This document shows positions 8,862-19,100 of a DNA stretch of 27,869 nt, piece after piece. Each line of letters starts with the position of its first letter. Positions within the stretch are counted from its first letter, which is position 1. Position numbers and translations under genes: made by a program. This DNA is from Zancudomyces culisetae (taxonomy: Eukaryota; Kickxellomycota; Harpellomycetes; Harpellales; Legeriomycetaceae), in NCBI GenBank assembly GCA_001969505.1, contig LSSK01000092.1, positions 1 to 27,869 on the forward strand. The letters are read 5' to 3'. The notes under the pieces are model-generated. The model ran no database searches, had not been told where the DNA came from, and saw only the letters and a program-made list of their open reading frames with translations.

Positions 8862-11800
8862 CTAGTTATTCATATAATGTAGAAATAGTTCCCTGCAAGT
8901 TACGGGTCTAATTGTGAACAACTCGATAGTAATAGTAGGTAAGGCTAATAGGTCCTGGTAGCTGACACATCTAGAAAGCAGATCCGAAACATATGGAGGG
9001 AGCTGTGCTGAGCAAATGAATCTTGATTGGTATAGGACGGGACGTTTGAGTAACAACTCTATAAAACGGGAAAATAAAGCAAATATTCTTTGGTTGGTGA
9101 TTTGTATCGAGTTTGGTATGGATGAATGTGTTGTGGGTGTGGCACAGCAATATGATTTTGTAAATTGTTGGTTAAAGCTATTGTATTCTTGAAAGCAGCA
9201 GCCAGTAATATGGCTGACCGGATCTCTACCACCAGTATTATCATTACTACTACTACTACCATTACTAAAGTATAATTTGCCGTCCTTAGAACTGGTTGAT
9301 GGAGAGTTGATAGGGGTATTAAAGTAGTGGTAATGGATATTTGAAATATAATTAAACGCGTTATGTGTGTAGATGTACTTGTTGATACCGTGGTAAACCA
9401 TATCAACCGATAACGATTTCCAAATGGTGTAGTCAAACGACAAGAGCGTTGAAATGAACGGTGTATTACTGGTTTCGATCTTGTAGCATCCATAGAAATG
9501 TGTTTTCAAGTCAATCACGCTTTTTGTACTTTCATCTTGTTGTCGCGGTTGTGAGTTTGAGTATGAGTTTGAGTTTGAATGGGCAAAATATGTATTATTA
9601 TCAATAGTAGTGGTCATGATCGTGTTTCTGACTGTACAAACTAGCAGTGGTTTCAAGATAAAATTGGAATACAGCAATTGGGATTGATCATTCGTTGCAT
9701 TCTTATCCTTTGATTGATTATGTTGATTGTGGATGGCCTTTTCAAACAACGTATCGATAGTAGAAAGTCTATCGCTGGTACTATTGTTGTTATCATTTGT
9801 GTAAGAAGCAACTGATCCATCGAGGTTTGAAAAGCAGTGTACAAAACAATTTAGTGAAACGAGATGTTTGCAATGTTTGCAAATAATAGAAAGGTGAAAC
9901 TCAACAACCCGATCAAGCTGTATGGCTGTATCGATTAGCCGATCTGAAATTTCGAACCCATCTACAGTTGTAAATGATGTTGGTTTTGGATAAGAGTCAC
10001 TTGGAGCACACGTGATGGCACGCATATCATTAGGAGATTTATAAGATGGGTTGGGGTAAAGTTGCTGATGAGGATTCATATGTTCATTTGGTGTAGAGAC
10101 TGTTGATTGAGAAATTGAGAAATCTTCGAGTATTGTAAAGACAGTTGCACCAGTAGGGACACAATAGTAGTGATTTGATGATGAAGAAAACAAAACACGT
10201 AAATTGGATACTTTGATCTTGAAATTTTTAAAGATAAATTTCACCACATGAAATGTAAAATCTGAGAGTGTAAGATATATAAAGGTTCTTGTATGATCAC
10301 CAAAATGACTCAAAAGAACTAGTTTGAGGGAATGTGGTACTTGGTTGTCAGTATTATCAGTTTCTTTAAAACTATTTGGTTTATTGCTTTGGAATGATGA
10401 TTGGTCATTATTGGTAAACCTGCTAACAACCATTTCAACAGAACCAACGATTCCAGTAATGTTGATTACAGAGTTTGGTTGAATGGATTTGGTCATCCCG
10501 GGTTTGGTTTTACTTTTACCGCTGACCGAGATTTTTTGTGAATCCGAATTCGAAAAATAATACAAGACATCGTAAAAATCAATACGCGGTCTACGGTATT
10601 CTTTGGCTGGAGAAACAGACATGCGAAACAACTTTTCTTGAAGTTCATAGTGTTCTGGGTTGAACTCGACAATCGTGTCGTTTCTAATTATAAGCTGGTT
10701 TGCAAATACAGTATTGTTAGCTTGGTCAGGATCCCTGCAAATAGCAGATACGGGAATCAATCCGAATTCTTTGATTATATTTACATTTCTTTGCTTGCTA
10801 CTGGATACTGCTGTGTTTTTAGTTTGGGCAGTTTCGGCGCATTTCTTTATGTATCCAAGATACCTGCCACTTTTGGCATATGTCAGATTATTGATCAAGA
10901 CCTTTTTATAATACCCAATCTTTTTGTACTTGAAAACATTGTGACCAAGATAATTCTGAAAATTATCATCTGGTTGTATCAAAAACACAAACGCCAAAAC
11001 ATAATTTTGAGCTTGAGCTTGAGATTGAGATTGAGATTGAGCTTGAGCTTGAGCTTGTTCGTTATGATTAATTTGTTTGTTTTGAGTTTTGTTGCGGTTA
11101 TTTTTGCCTGTAATTTTACTTCTATTGCGTTTTTGAGACGGGATTATAAAATACCCTAGATGCCCTTTATCCCTGTGTTCAAAAATACTCGTATCCCTAA
11201 ACCTGTTAATTAATCCAAGGTTATAAACAAGTCTGGCATCCGATGCATTGACGACAATGCAGCATTGTAGACTATTAAAACCACCTGAAGTATCATTGGT
11301 GTGTGTATTAGAGGTTCCTCGTTCGTTTTGTTTAAAAAACTTGTTGAATTTGCTCTTGTGGAAATATGCAATATTGTAATTTGACCACATGAAGGCATTA
11401 CCATGAAATCTATCACCAATAGTCTCGCTGTTGAATTCATTACTATTGTTATTGTCATTACTATTACTAGTGTTATTTTTCAACTCTAGACCATCTTCTT
11501 TTGGTTGTGCCAAGTAGTAGTATGGAGAGGAAAAGGAAAAAGAAGATTGAGAATCTAAATGTGAATTTGAATGTGAGCTGTTGGATTTATGTTGAAGATC
11601 ATCTTCAAGAACAAGTACTAATAATTTTGCGGTAGCATCTGATAGATAATAAAACTGGATTCGTTCCTTTCTTTTCATAAACCCATTTTTTCTAGTAGTT
11701 CGTTTCAATAATCCACAAAGAGTCTTGTTGTATAATCCAAGTTCATCCTTATTAAAGATTAAATTCAATTCGCTTTCTAGAAATTTACTTGTATGAAACG

Positions 11801-14800
11801 ATATTTTATTCTCAAATTCAGTATACCGCAAAGAATTGCATCCAGCAGGCAAGTTGATTCCTGAATTGGTATTAGTGTTTCTATTGAGATTGTAAATGTA
11901 ATCTCGATTAAGAATGTTGGAAACTGTTATTCCAAAAGTAGTCATCTTATATTTTACGTATCCTAATGTCGTAACTGCTCCAATATTCTCATTCGGCTCT
12001 ATTCGGTTATGAGTGACAAAACTTTCCATACATTGAGTATCTGAATTGATATGCCCCTGTAGGTTAATTACTCCTGTACACGATAGACTTTTACTGGTAA
12101 AGGCATCTTGTTGCTGATTTGATAATACCGAAATACAGTTGTTGCTCAATGCTCTTTCCCAGCCTGGACGGCTTCGATCATTACTTGAGAATAAAAAAGG
12201 TACACTAAACTTTTTGGAAATAATTGAGTACACTTCAACAAATTCTAGAATCTCCAAACTTGAAGACATGTTATTCTCCAGGTATGAAACAAGCTCAACA
12301 TCATCAAATACTCTTGAATTATTATCATCATTCGCATTTTGAAGTTTTGAAAGACTGGTAGTAAAATCCATAATCCTGTCACATGTATTGTGATCTTTAG
12401 TAGAACCCTTGTTGTGGTGATTGTCATTTCTAGGTTCTATATAAACTGAACTCTTTAAACTACAAGAGCATAAAAATACAAGTTGTCCATTATACTTTTG
12501 AATTGCATTGTAATCGAGTAAAATTGACTTCCATCCCCATAGTACACAACCTGGTGCACGCTTATCTCCAAACAAACCATAACTACACCCACATTTCCGA
12601 GCATGATCTCGATCTCGATTAGTACATGCAAATCTACAAATGTGGTAGTTGTACAATGTAACTCTTGAGCCAACTTCAGGTGGAAATGTGGTATTATAAT
12701 GCAGGAGAGGTGCTTTAAATTGTGTAGATAATTGATTTTTAACGCCTTTTCTAACGATATTTTGCGTTAGTGTTGGAGAAATTACAACGAATTTATTATC
12801 CACAGTAAATATACCGAGTTTTTTTTGTAAAACACATGTTATTTTTCCAGAATATTCTTTTACCAAGCCCGAGTTTTCGAGTATATCGATTCTGTTGTCG
12901 ATTTTGTTGCCAATAATGCTCTGATCAGGATTCAAGTTTGGTGTAACAAGTGTTTGCTGATTCTCGTTAACATTTGCAGAGTTAGTATCCTGAAGATCTT
13001 TGAAGTTGAGTGCGGGTACATATGGTCCCAAGTATGAGGTAACACAACTCTTGGTCTCAAAAATGCATGATACAAAATAAACCTGGTCGTCTAGAGACGC
13101 TTTATAATAAAGATCTGAGGATGAACCAATAAATGGCTTGGGATAATCACCATGGCTGTTATCTGCCATGTTTGAAGTGGAAAGCTTACAGTCCATGCAA
13201 CTTTGAAATCGAACTGGTGTCAAGGAATTGATCATCACAAGACTACCAATGTACAAGTTTGGATAATAGCACTCTAGACAATTTTCTTGAACAGATGGAT
13301 CATTGTTTTCCGGGTTGGTGTTACTATCACCGATTTCAAAATAGAGATATTTGGTCTGTGTATTGTTTTCTGTTTCAGTAGCATGGTCTACACAATCATT
13401 TATGTTTGTAGTTTGTCGATTAAAGAAATTTTTCATTGCAAAGAAAGAGTTTAGTTGTTGTTGTTGTTGCTGTTGCTGTTGTTGTCGTTGTCGTTGTTGC
13501 TGTTGCTGTTTTTGAGTTGAGGTTTCAAAAGATAATAAATCTAAAATTTCAACAACAAATACTCTTTTCCAACGACTTCCACTCTCACCATTACTCTTTT
13601 CAGATTTTTCATCAACAATATTTGTGTAAAAAATGTTACTCTTTGCAAGTATTCTTCCAAAAATAAGATTATTGGTTTTATCACTATTTACTATTCCACT
13701 ACTATCGCCACAATAGTATTCATTTGTTTCGCCATGAGTGTTATAGGAATTCCAGGCTTCGCCCTCAATATATCCATACTCTTGATTATAAATATAATTA
13801 TTATACCCAGACGAAACATCATTATGGTTTTGACTCTGATAATGTTTTTGTACTAGTTCAACGACTCGGTTCAAAAGATACGCCTTGAATTGAGAGTATG
13901 TTCCTCGGTCGTTAGGTAGTGTAACGATATCATTTTCATTATCATTATCATTAATATTAATGTTAGTCCTAGTGTTCCTATCAAGATTGATATACCATAG
14001 CAACAATTCAGAAGTTGATTTTTTATATTCCATCGAATTATTGAAGAATTTAATAGAACTGAGTTTATCAATTGAAGTCGGAGAACCAAATGACAGCCTA
14101 GATCGAGTAGAATTTGTGGTACTATGTTTGTTTGTACTTTTAGGTGTTTGTAATTTTTGTCTCTTGAAACGAGAAGCATTATCGGGTGTTTCTGTTGATT
14201 TTGATGGTGAGTTTGAAGTTGATGGCTCGGAAACAAAATTACTGACGTCTTTTTGTTGTTTCTCTTCTTTTTGTTGTTTGCAGTTAGAAGAAGTATCTTT
14301 TACTGTTAGTTCTGGTGTGTTGGGTTCTTTTCCGAGTAATGCCAGGGGTATGGAAACAAGTTCGAAATCATATATTTGTAAAATTGCACAACTTGTAATC
14401 TCTTGCAACTCACCATTATGATTACCATTATAATTACCATTACCGTTATCAATATCAACCTCAATATTGGTATCTGTTTTCCTGTTTTTTTGTTTATTGG
14501 AAATAATCCGAGTTACTCTATTTGTTTGCTGTTGTGTAAAATTCGAGACAACTTTGTACTTTGTAATCAAATAAAGGTTTATATTACTATCATTTGTACC
14601 ACTATTATTTCTATTTTTAGTTTTACTAATACTAACATTATCATATTCAGAATCTTCGTTATCTGAGGAAATACAGGTTTTACATTTTTTGTACTGATTA
14701 ATGTGGTAAAAACAACAGGCACAGTAATCAAGATCAACGTCGGAACCAGGATCTGAATCAATATCATGGTTTGTAGTAAGTGTATTTCTACTGCTTTCGA

Positions 14801-15401
14801 ATTGTTTACCAGCAGTGGCATTTGATAGGCCCTCCTGATGGCAATAATTGGCTAGCTGAACTATGATACTCTTCCCAACATTGTCCGTTCGGCCACCAGT
14901 ACATTTGTTGGAGTTATTCACAGTACAAAAACTGGCTGATTTAGTATGGGTATCAGTATCAGTATGAGCATGACTATGAGCATGGTTGTGGGTTGTAAGG
15001 TTATACTCGGTAAACACAAGGGAGATACCTGCCGAATGGTGATGAGAATTGGTTGTTTTGGATTCAAAATTGCTTGATTCCGATTCCGATTCCGATTTCG
15101 ATTCCGATTTCGATTCCGATTCCGATACCAAATCCGGATCTTGACGTAAGAATCGCTCAGAAAACGTCCCAAGCAAGTAATAGTTGCAGGAAATAGGGGA
15201 TTGGTTACCTTCACCCGTACCTGTACCCGTACCTGTACCTGTATTTGGCGAGATACTTTCGGATTCAAATCTCAAATGTCCCTGTTTGAACAGAGTGTTG
15301 GTGTTATCGAAATTACTCGAGTTTCCAAATTGTGCGGTACTTTTGTCTAGTAATTCAGTTAATGAAATGATTTTCTCTTTTGTTTTGTTTTTACTCTTCA
15401 T
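8862..15401 (-). CDS. Giant OB-fold-like protein, possible CTC1-type CST telomere subunit
   Basis: An intact, intronless 2179-aa ORF. The first 650 residues are mostly low complexity: Thr-Gly repeats (about 52-65), Ser-Glu/Lys repeats (about 92-109), a cysteine cluster (Cys227, 229, 230, 240, 243) and poly-Gln (about 629-650). From about residue 840 there are blocks with beta-strand/Gly patterning typical of OB folds: YSGKITCVLQKKLGIFTVD (about 847-865), then GSRVTLYNYHICRF (about 908-921), GCVLWGWKSILLDY and LVFLCSCSL. Another block near 1640-1770 runs from INITGIVGSVEMV to YYCVPTGATVFTILED. Cys1841, Cys1844, Cys1852 and Cys1856 (CX2CX7CX3C) could bind zinc in a C-terminal OB fold, as in RPA70. 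This layout suggests CTC1, the large CST subunit for telomere capping and fill-in, but the match is by pattern only and the protein is far longer than the usual 1200 aa because of insertions. It could be an unrelated lineage-specific protein. Confidence 0.45.
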   Translation of the reverse strand: MKSKNKTKEKIISLTELLDKSTAQFGNSSNFDNTNTLFKQGHLRFESESISPNTGTGTGTGTGEGNQSPISCNYYLLGTFSERFLRQDPDLVSESESKSESKSESESESSNFESKTTNSHHHSAGISLVFTEYNLTTHNHAHSHAHTDTDTHTKSASFCTVNNSNKCTGGRTDNVGKSIIVQLANYCHQEGLSNATAGKQFESSRNTLTTNHDIDSDPGSDVDLDYCACCFYHINQYKKCKTCISSDNEDSEYDNVSISKTKNRNNSGTNDSNINLYLITKYKVVSNFTQQQTNRVTRIISNKQKNRKTDTNIEVDIDNGNGNYNGNHNGELQEITSCAILQIYDFELVSIPLALLGKEPNTPELTVKDTSSNCKQQKEEKQQKDVSNFVSEPSTSNSPSKSTETPDNASRFKRQKLQTPKSTNKHSTTNSTRSRLSFGSPTSIDKLSSIKFFNNSMEYKKSTSELLLWYINLDRNTRTNININDNDNENDIVTLPNDRGTYSQFKAYLLNRVVELVQKHYQSQNHNDVSSGYNNYIYNQEYGYIEGEAWNSYNTHGETNEYYCGDSSGIVNSDKTNNLIFGRILAKSNIFYTNIVDEKSEKSNGESGSRWKRVFVVEILDLLSFETSTQKQQQQQRQRQQQQQQQQQQLNSFFAMKNFFNRQTTNINDCVDHATETENNTQTKYLYFEIGDSNTNPENNDPSVQENCLECYYPNLYIGSLVMINSLTPVRFQSCMDCKLSTSNMADNSHGDYPKPFIGSSSDLYYKASLDDQVYFVSCIFETKSCVTSYLGPYVPALNFKDLQDTNSANVNENQQTLVTPNLNPDQSIIGNKIDNRIDILENSGLVKEYSGKITCVLQKKLGIFTVDNKFVVISPTLTQNIVRKGVKNQLSTQFKAPLLHYNTTFPPEVGSRVTLYNYHICRFACTNRDRDHARKCGCSYGLFGDKRAPGCVLWGWKSILLDYNAIQKYNGQLVFLCSCSLKSSVYIEPRNDNHHNKGSTKDHNTCDRIMDFTTSLSKLQNANDDNNSRVFDDVELVSYLENNMSSSLEILEFVEVYSIISKKFSVPFLFSSNDRSRPGWERALSNNCISVLSNQQQDAFTSKSLSCTGVINLQGHINSDTQCMESFVTHNRIEPNENIGAVTTLGYVKYKMTTFGITVSNILNRDYIYNLNRNTNTNSGINLPAGCNSLRYTEFENKISFHTSKFLESELNLIFNKDELGLYNKTLCGLLKRTTRKNGFMKRKERIQFYYLSDATAKLLVLVLEDDLQHKSNSSHSNSHLDSQSSFSFSSPYYYLAQPKEDGLELKNNTSNSNDNNNSNEFNSETIGDRFHGNAFMWSNYNIAYFHKSKFNKFFKQNERGTSNTHTNDTSGGFNSLQCCIVVNASDARLVYNLGLINRFRDTSIFEHRDKGHLGYFIIPSQKRNRSKITGKNNRNKTQNKQINHNEQAQAQAQSQSQSQAQAQNYVLAFVFLIQPDDNFQNYLGHNVFKYKKIGYYKKVLINNLTYAKSGRYLGYIKKCAETAQTKNTAVSSSKQRNVNIIKEFGLIPVSAICRDPDQANNTVFANQLIIRNDTIVEFNPEHYELQEKLFRMSVSPAKEYRRPRIDFYDVLYYFSNSDSQKISVSGKSKTKPGMTKSIQPNSVINITGIVGSVEMVVSRFTNNDQSSFQSNKPNSFKETDNTDNQVPHSLKLVLLSHFGDHTRTFIYLTLSDFTFHVVKFIFKNFKIKVSNLRVLFSSSSNHYYCVPTGATVFTILEDFSISQSTVSTPNEHMNPHQQLYPNPSYKSPNDMRAITCAPSDSYPKPTSFTTVDGFEISDRLIDTAIQLDRVVEFHLSIICKHCKHLVSLNCFVHCFSNLDGSVASYTNDNNNSTSDRLSTIDTLFEKAIHNQHNQSKDKNATNDQSQLLYSNFILKPLLVCTVRNTIMTTTIDNNTYFAHSNSNSYSNSQPRQQDESTKSVIDLKTHFYGCYKIETSNTPFISTLLSFDYTIWKSLSVDMVYHGINKYIYTHNAFNYISNIHYHYFNTPINSPSTSSKDGKLYFSNGSSSSNDNTGGRDPVSHITGCCFQEYNSFNQQFTKSYCCATPTTHSSIPNSIQITNQRIFALFSRFIELLLKRPVLYQSRFICSAQLPPYVSDLLSRCVSYQDLLALPTITIELFTIRPVTCRELFLHYMNN
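13448..13516 (-). repeat. CAA/CAG microsatellite (poly-Gln) in the 2179-aa gene
   Basis: A trinucleotide run encoding Gln with two interrupting Arg residues, near residues 629-650. Confidence 0.85.
15077..15130 (-). repeat. Hexanucleotide repeat encoding Ser-Glu/Ser-Lys
   Basis: On the plus strand GATTCC/GATTTC units recur about eight times. They encode an alternating Ser-Glu/Lys tract near residues 92-109 of the giant protein. A second hexamer array (ACCTGT/ACCCGT) at 15214-15243 encodes Thr-Gly. Confidence 0.85.
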
Positions 15402-15492
15402 TTTTCCACATTTTTATCCTAAATAAATAACATTTAATAAATAATAAGTAATAAATAAAATGGAAGAGTGAAAAGGTGGGAGAGAGGGAAAC

Positions 15493-15561
15493 GAAAGGAA
15501 AGGAAAAGAAAAAGGAAAAGAAAAGAAAGGGAGAAAGAGGGAGGGGGAGAAGGGAAGAAAA
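15493..15561 (+). repeat. 69-nt uninterrupted polypurine run
   Basis: Only A and G for 69 bases on the plus strand, with many GGAAAA/GAAAGG units. It lies in the likely promoter of the minus-strand giant gene. Such runs disfavour nucleosomes or can form triplexes. Confidence 0.8.
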
Positions 15562-15690
15562 TCTTGGATTTAAATCTCGAATTCGCTTACTTTTACAACC
15601 TTTTTCATTTTCTCGCTTTTTTCCATAGCTCCAAAACTTCTTACTTTATTATTCCAGCTTTTAGTAGGTATTTATTTATTTACTTTTTTA

Positions 15691-15715
15691 TTCTATTCTA
15701 TTCTATTCTACTCTA
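15691..15715 (+). repeat. TTCTA pentanucleotide repeat
   Basis: Four perfect TTCTA units followed by degenerate copies. Confidence 0.8.
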
Positions 15716-16115
15716 TTTTCTATTTCTATTATCTTATTTTTAGCTCTAAAAGTCGTGGATCCAAATTCCATTAATTGATTTTATTTTTTTTGATAATTTA
15801 TATTTCAAACCCTGTATATTCAAATTATTATATTTTTTATACTATGCTGTATTGTATTGAACTATTATTAACTCTCATAACAAAACCCCTTTTAATTAAT
15901 CGAAATTGCAAAATAAAAGTAAATAAATTTCTATAAAAAAAATAAAACAAAAAAAAACAAACGTATAAATATCGCCAAGTACACATACCAAACATGATAT
16001 GTTTTACCTTTTTAAATATACATATATGACTCTTATTAACTTTACAAATTATCTCGTAAGAAAAAGAAAAATAGTAAAGAATTATATATCATCATAACCA
16101 ATTCCCACTTGTACT

Positions 16116-19100
16116 TTATTCAGTAGTCATTTTGGAATTCAACAAAGTAAAGTCAAAGACATCGGGCCCCTTATTCTGATTGGTGGGAACAATCAGAGAT
16201 ACGTTATTAGCAATACATTCTTTCTTGAACTGAGTCGTAGCCTGAGTGAATTTATCCCTGCTCGATGTCAACAAATTCGAAAATTCCGTACAAGTCAAAA
16301 TAGGAGTAATAAGTTTTACCAACAACTCTCTTCGTTCAATGGGCTGTTGATGCTGCACCACAAATGTCGAGTGGTCAAAAAGAGTTTGTTTGTGCAAAAC
16401 GGCAAGAGAATATAGTGGACGTGAGAATGACCAGTCGTTTTTTCGGTCTTCAAATAAAATAATGTTGTAGAGTAAGATGAGCAATCTTCTTTGAACCTCA
16501 GCCAGCTGTGAAAACAACGATGCAATGTCTTGACAATTAGTAGGCAGTTTGGAAATAGATGTTGATGAAGGAACTAACCCGGTTCTACTACGATGCTTAA
16601 GTGTTGCTTTTTGTTGTTGTTGTTGCTGTTGTTGGTGTTGCTGTTGTTGGTGTTGGTGTTGGTGTTGGTGTTGTTGTTGTTGTTGTTGTTGTTGGGATTG
16701 TTGTTGTTGCTGTTCCTGATCTCGATTTCCAATTGCGAGTCTATGTATAAACAATTCAGTGTTATGTTCAATAGTAAAAGTTACCAATCGATCAAGAGCC
16801 GAACATGCAGGAGAGGAAACAGCAGAATCAGCAGACTGGAAGGCACCAACAAAGACATTCAAAATATAATTGAGAGAAAGAGCATCTATAGAAAGCAAGG
16901 AAATGTTTTGTGGACCAAGCAGAACTTCCAACATATTAAGAGCAGCAGTACAGAATTTGGGATAAGCCATAATCTCGGCAATTGGCACAGATCGCAACAT
17001 TTCTAGAGTAATGGCATACGCATTTCCAAGGGCAGGATCATTGTAAATTGGCATTACACCAATAGCAACGTATCTTCCAGAAAGCAAATAAGTTAGAATG
17101 TTAAAACACACAGCTATAGGCTTGAGTTTAAGTTTATAAAGATCCGACGCCACAGAAAAATCCATTACCCGTTCACGCAACATCAACCCAAACTGTACAA
17201 TGATTTCACTGGCATCTCGAAACATCAAAATGCCATTAGGCGAGCATGTATCAAACTGCAGACGCTGAGATTTGTTATAAACATATTCGCGTATAAATTT
17301 CAGAAAGACTGTTCGAACTTCAATGTCGTCGGTGTAGATTTTGGACACAATATCCATTAGAATCCGCAGCCTAAAGTCAAAAACCCATTCAAAAAACACC
17401 ATAAACGAAGTCTTGGATGTCAAAGCAGAAACAAAACCCCGTAAATCCTGCAAAAGCCGCACCAACCGTATGCCAGTCTCTGGCTGAGCAAAATAAACTC
17501 TGTTTTGCATATTCGCTTCGAATTCATCAATTATTTGGCTCCAAGGCTCCAAAAACTTGAAAAGCAGCTCGGAACTAACATCAGATACCAACAGCGTCCG
17601 ACATAGCGAGGCATAGTATCTCGATCTCAGCTTGTAACTTTTTGTAGAGTTGAGAAAGAGAAGTGAAGGGTCGGAATGGTTGTCCAACAGCAACTTCATG
17701 CTTTCCAACTTGGCTATCTGCCGAACAGTCGCATAACCAACTGACATTTCGTATAGCAACTCCAACGACTTTGGCACAACCTCAGAAGTCGCAGGATACG
17801 TTTTCAGATTGTGGATAATACGCTGTATCATAATATCCAAACAGCGTTCGATAGTAACTTCGCCCAGCTGCAGAGATAAGTTACCAAACAATCTAGCCAG
17901 TTTCTGAGGAGAATCGCCTAGATATGCTGACCGGTAACTCTGGTAAAACATAATCAAAGCCAAATCCATCTGTTCAGGCAACTGCATTGGAACCGTCGCC
18001 AGCCTGATCATATACAAATTATCTAGCTTGATGACTGTCGCTATAAGTTGTGCGTCGATATCTTCATCTTCAACAGGCGATCTGTATGGTTGTCTGGCTG
18101 ATAGAAATGCACCTGCTGAATATATCAACCATGCCAGCTGCACTTCTTCTACTGTAATTCGCATTTCTAGCTCTTGACTAACAATTCTATTGCCACTACC
18201 ACTATCTATACCATTGACATTTCCGCCTCCGTTATCATTGCCTGTTCTTGTTCTTGTTCTTGTTCCATCTCCTCCACTTGCTGTATTTAGCACACTTTGA
18301 TATTGTGTCGCAACGTTATTGATTGCTTGTAACAATGTATTCCCACAACTCTCATATGCGACCCGAGCAATATACGATACCATTTCCAACTGATCCAATA
18401 CCTCCTCTACGCTAATTATCACTTCTTCATCTGTTACCGAGCTTGTGGTCGCTTGAACCAGCGAAACCAAATATCCTGTCACTATCTTCTTTATCGATTC
18501 TAACACCATTGCATCTATTTGGCTAAGCTCTGAGTTTTGTCCTATTGGTTTGTACTCTTTTGCCGTGGATACTTTTTTCCAAAACGTAAGTAACGCTGTA
18601 ATACTGTTTTGTGACCACTATTTATTCATTTTATTATTGTTATTATTATTATTATTATTCCTAGGATCTGTAATTAATATCAATAAATAAAAATAAATAA
18701 AAACTTACCTCCCAAAGTGACAATCCTGTCAATGAAAATGATGTAACCTTTTCAATAAACGGCGGATATACACCTTCATCATCTTCTACTTCTGTAACTG
18801 TATGAATTGTCCGGAACCTCGAAAGTAGTCGACACAATTGATGATAGTTATTAACATCCTCCAACCCACACGCTCCCTCAATCACCCCAACTATCCCTTT
18901 CATTATCTCCTTGACAAACGTTTTCCGAACCTCATCCTCAAATAACGTACGACGAAATGATGCTATTAGCACCAATATCTCCATAAACATGGTCCGCACT
19001 TGTCCATCAGTCTTTACATATCCCTCAAAATACCTCTTGACTATCTTTTTGCCATTAATCGAATCGCGCCATGCCCCAGGAATTTGTATTGATGTTATAT

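Larger units (their letters stand above)
15402..16115. promoter_or_regulatory. Upstream region of the giant gene, downstream of XPO7
   Basis: A 714-bp gap between two minus-strand genes. On the coding strand it carries a 69-nt uninterrupted polypyrimidine run (15493-15561) about 90 bp before the ATG, likely promoter or 5' leader. TTCTA pentamers lie at 15691-15715. No gene is seen. Confidence 0.45.

Noticed and set aside
13960-14421. 153-aa plus-strand ORF and several others opposite the giant gene
   Set aside because: Shadow frames of a 6.5-kb intact ORF with low-complexity codons.
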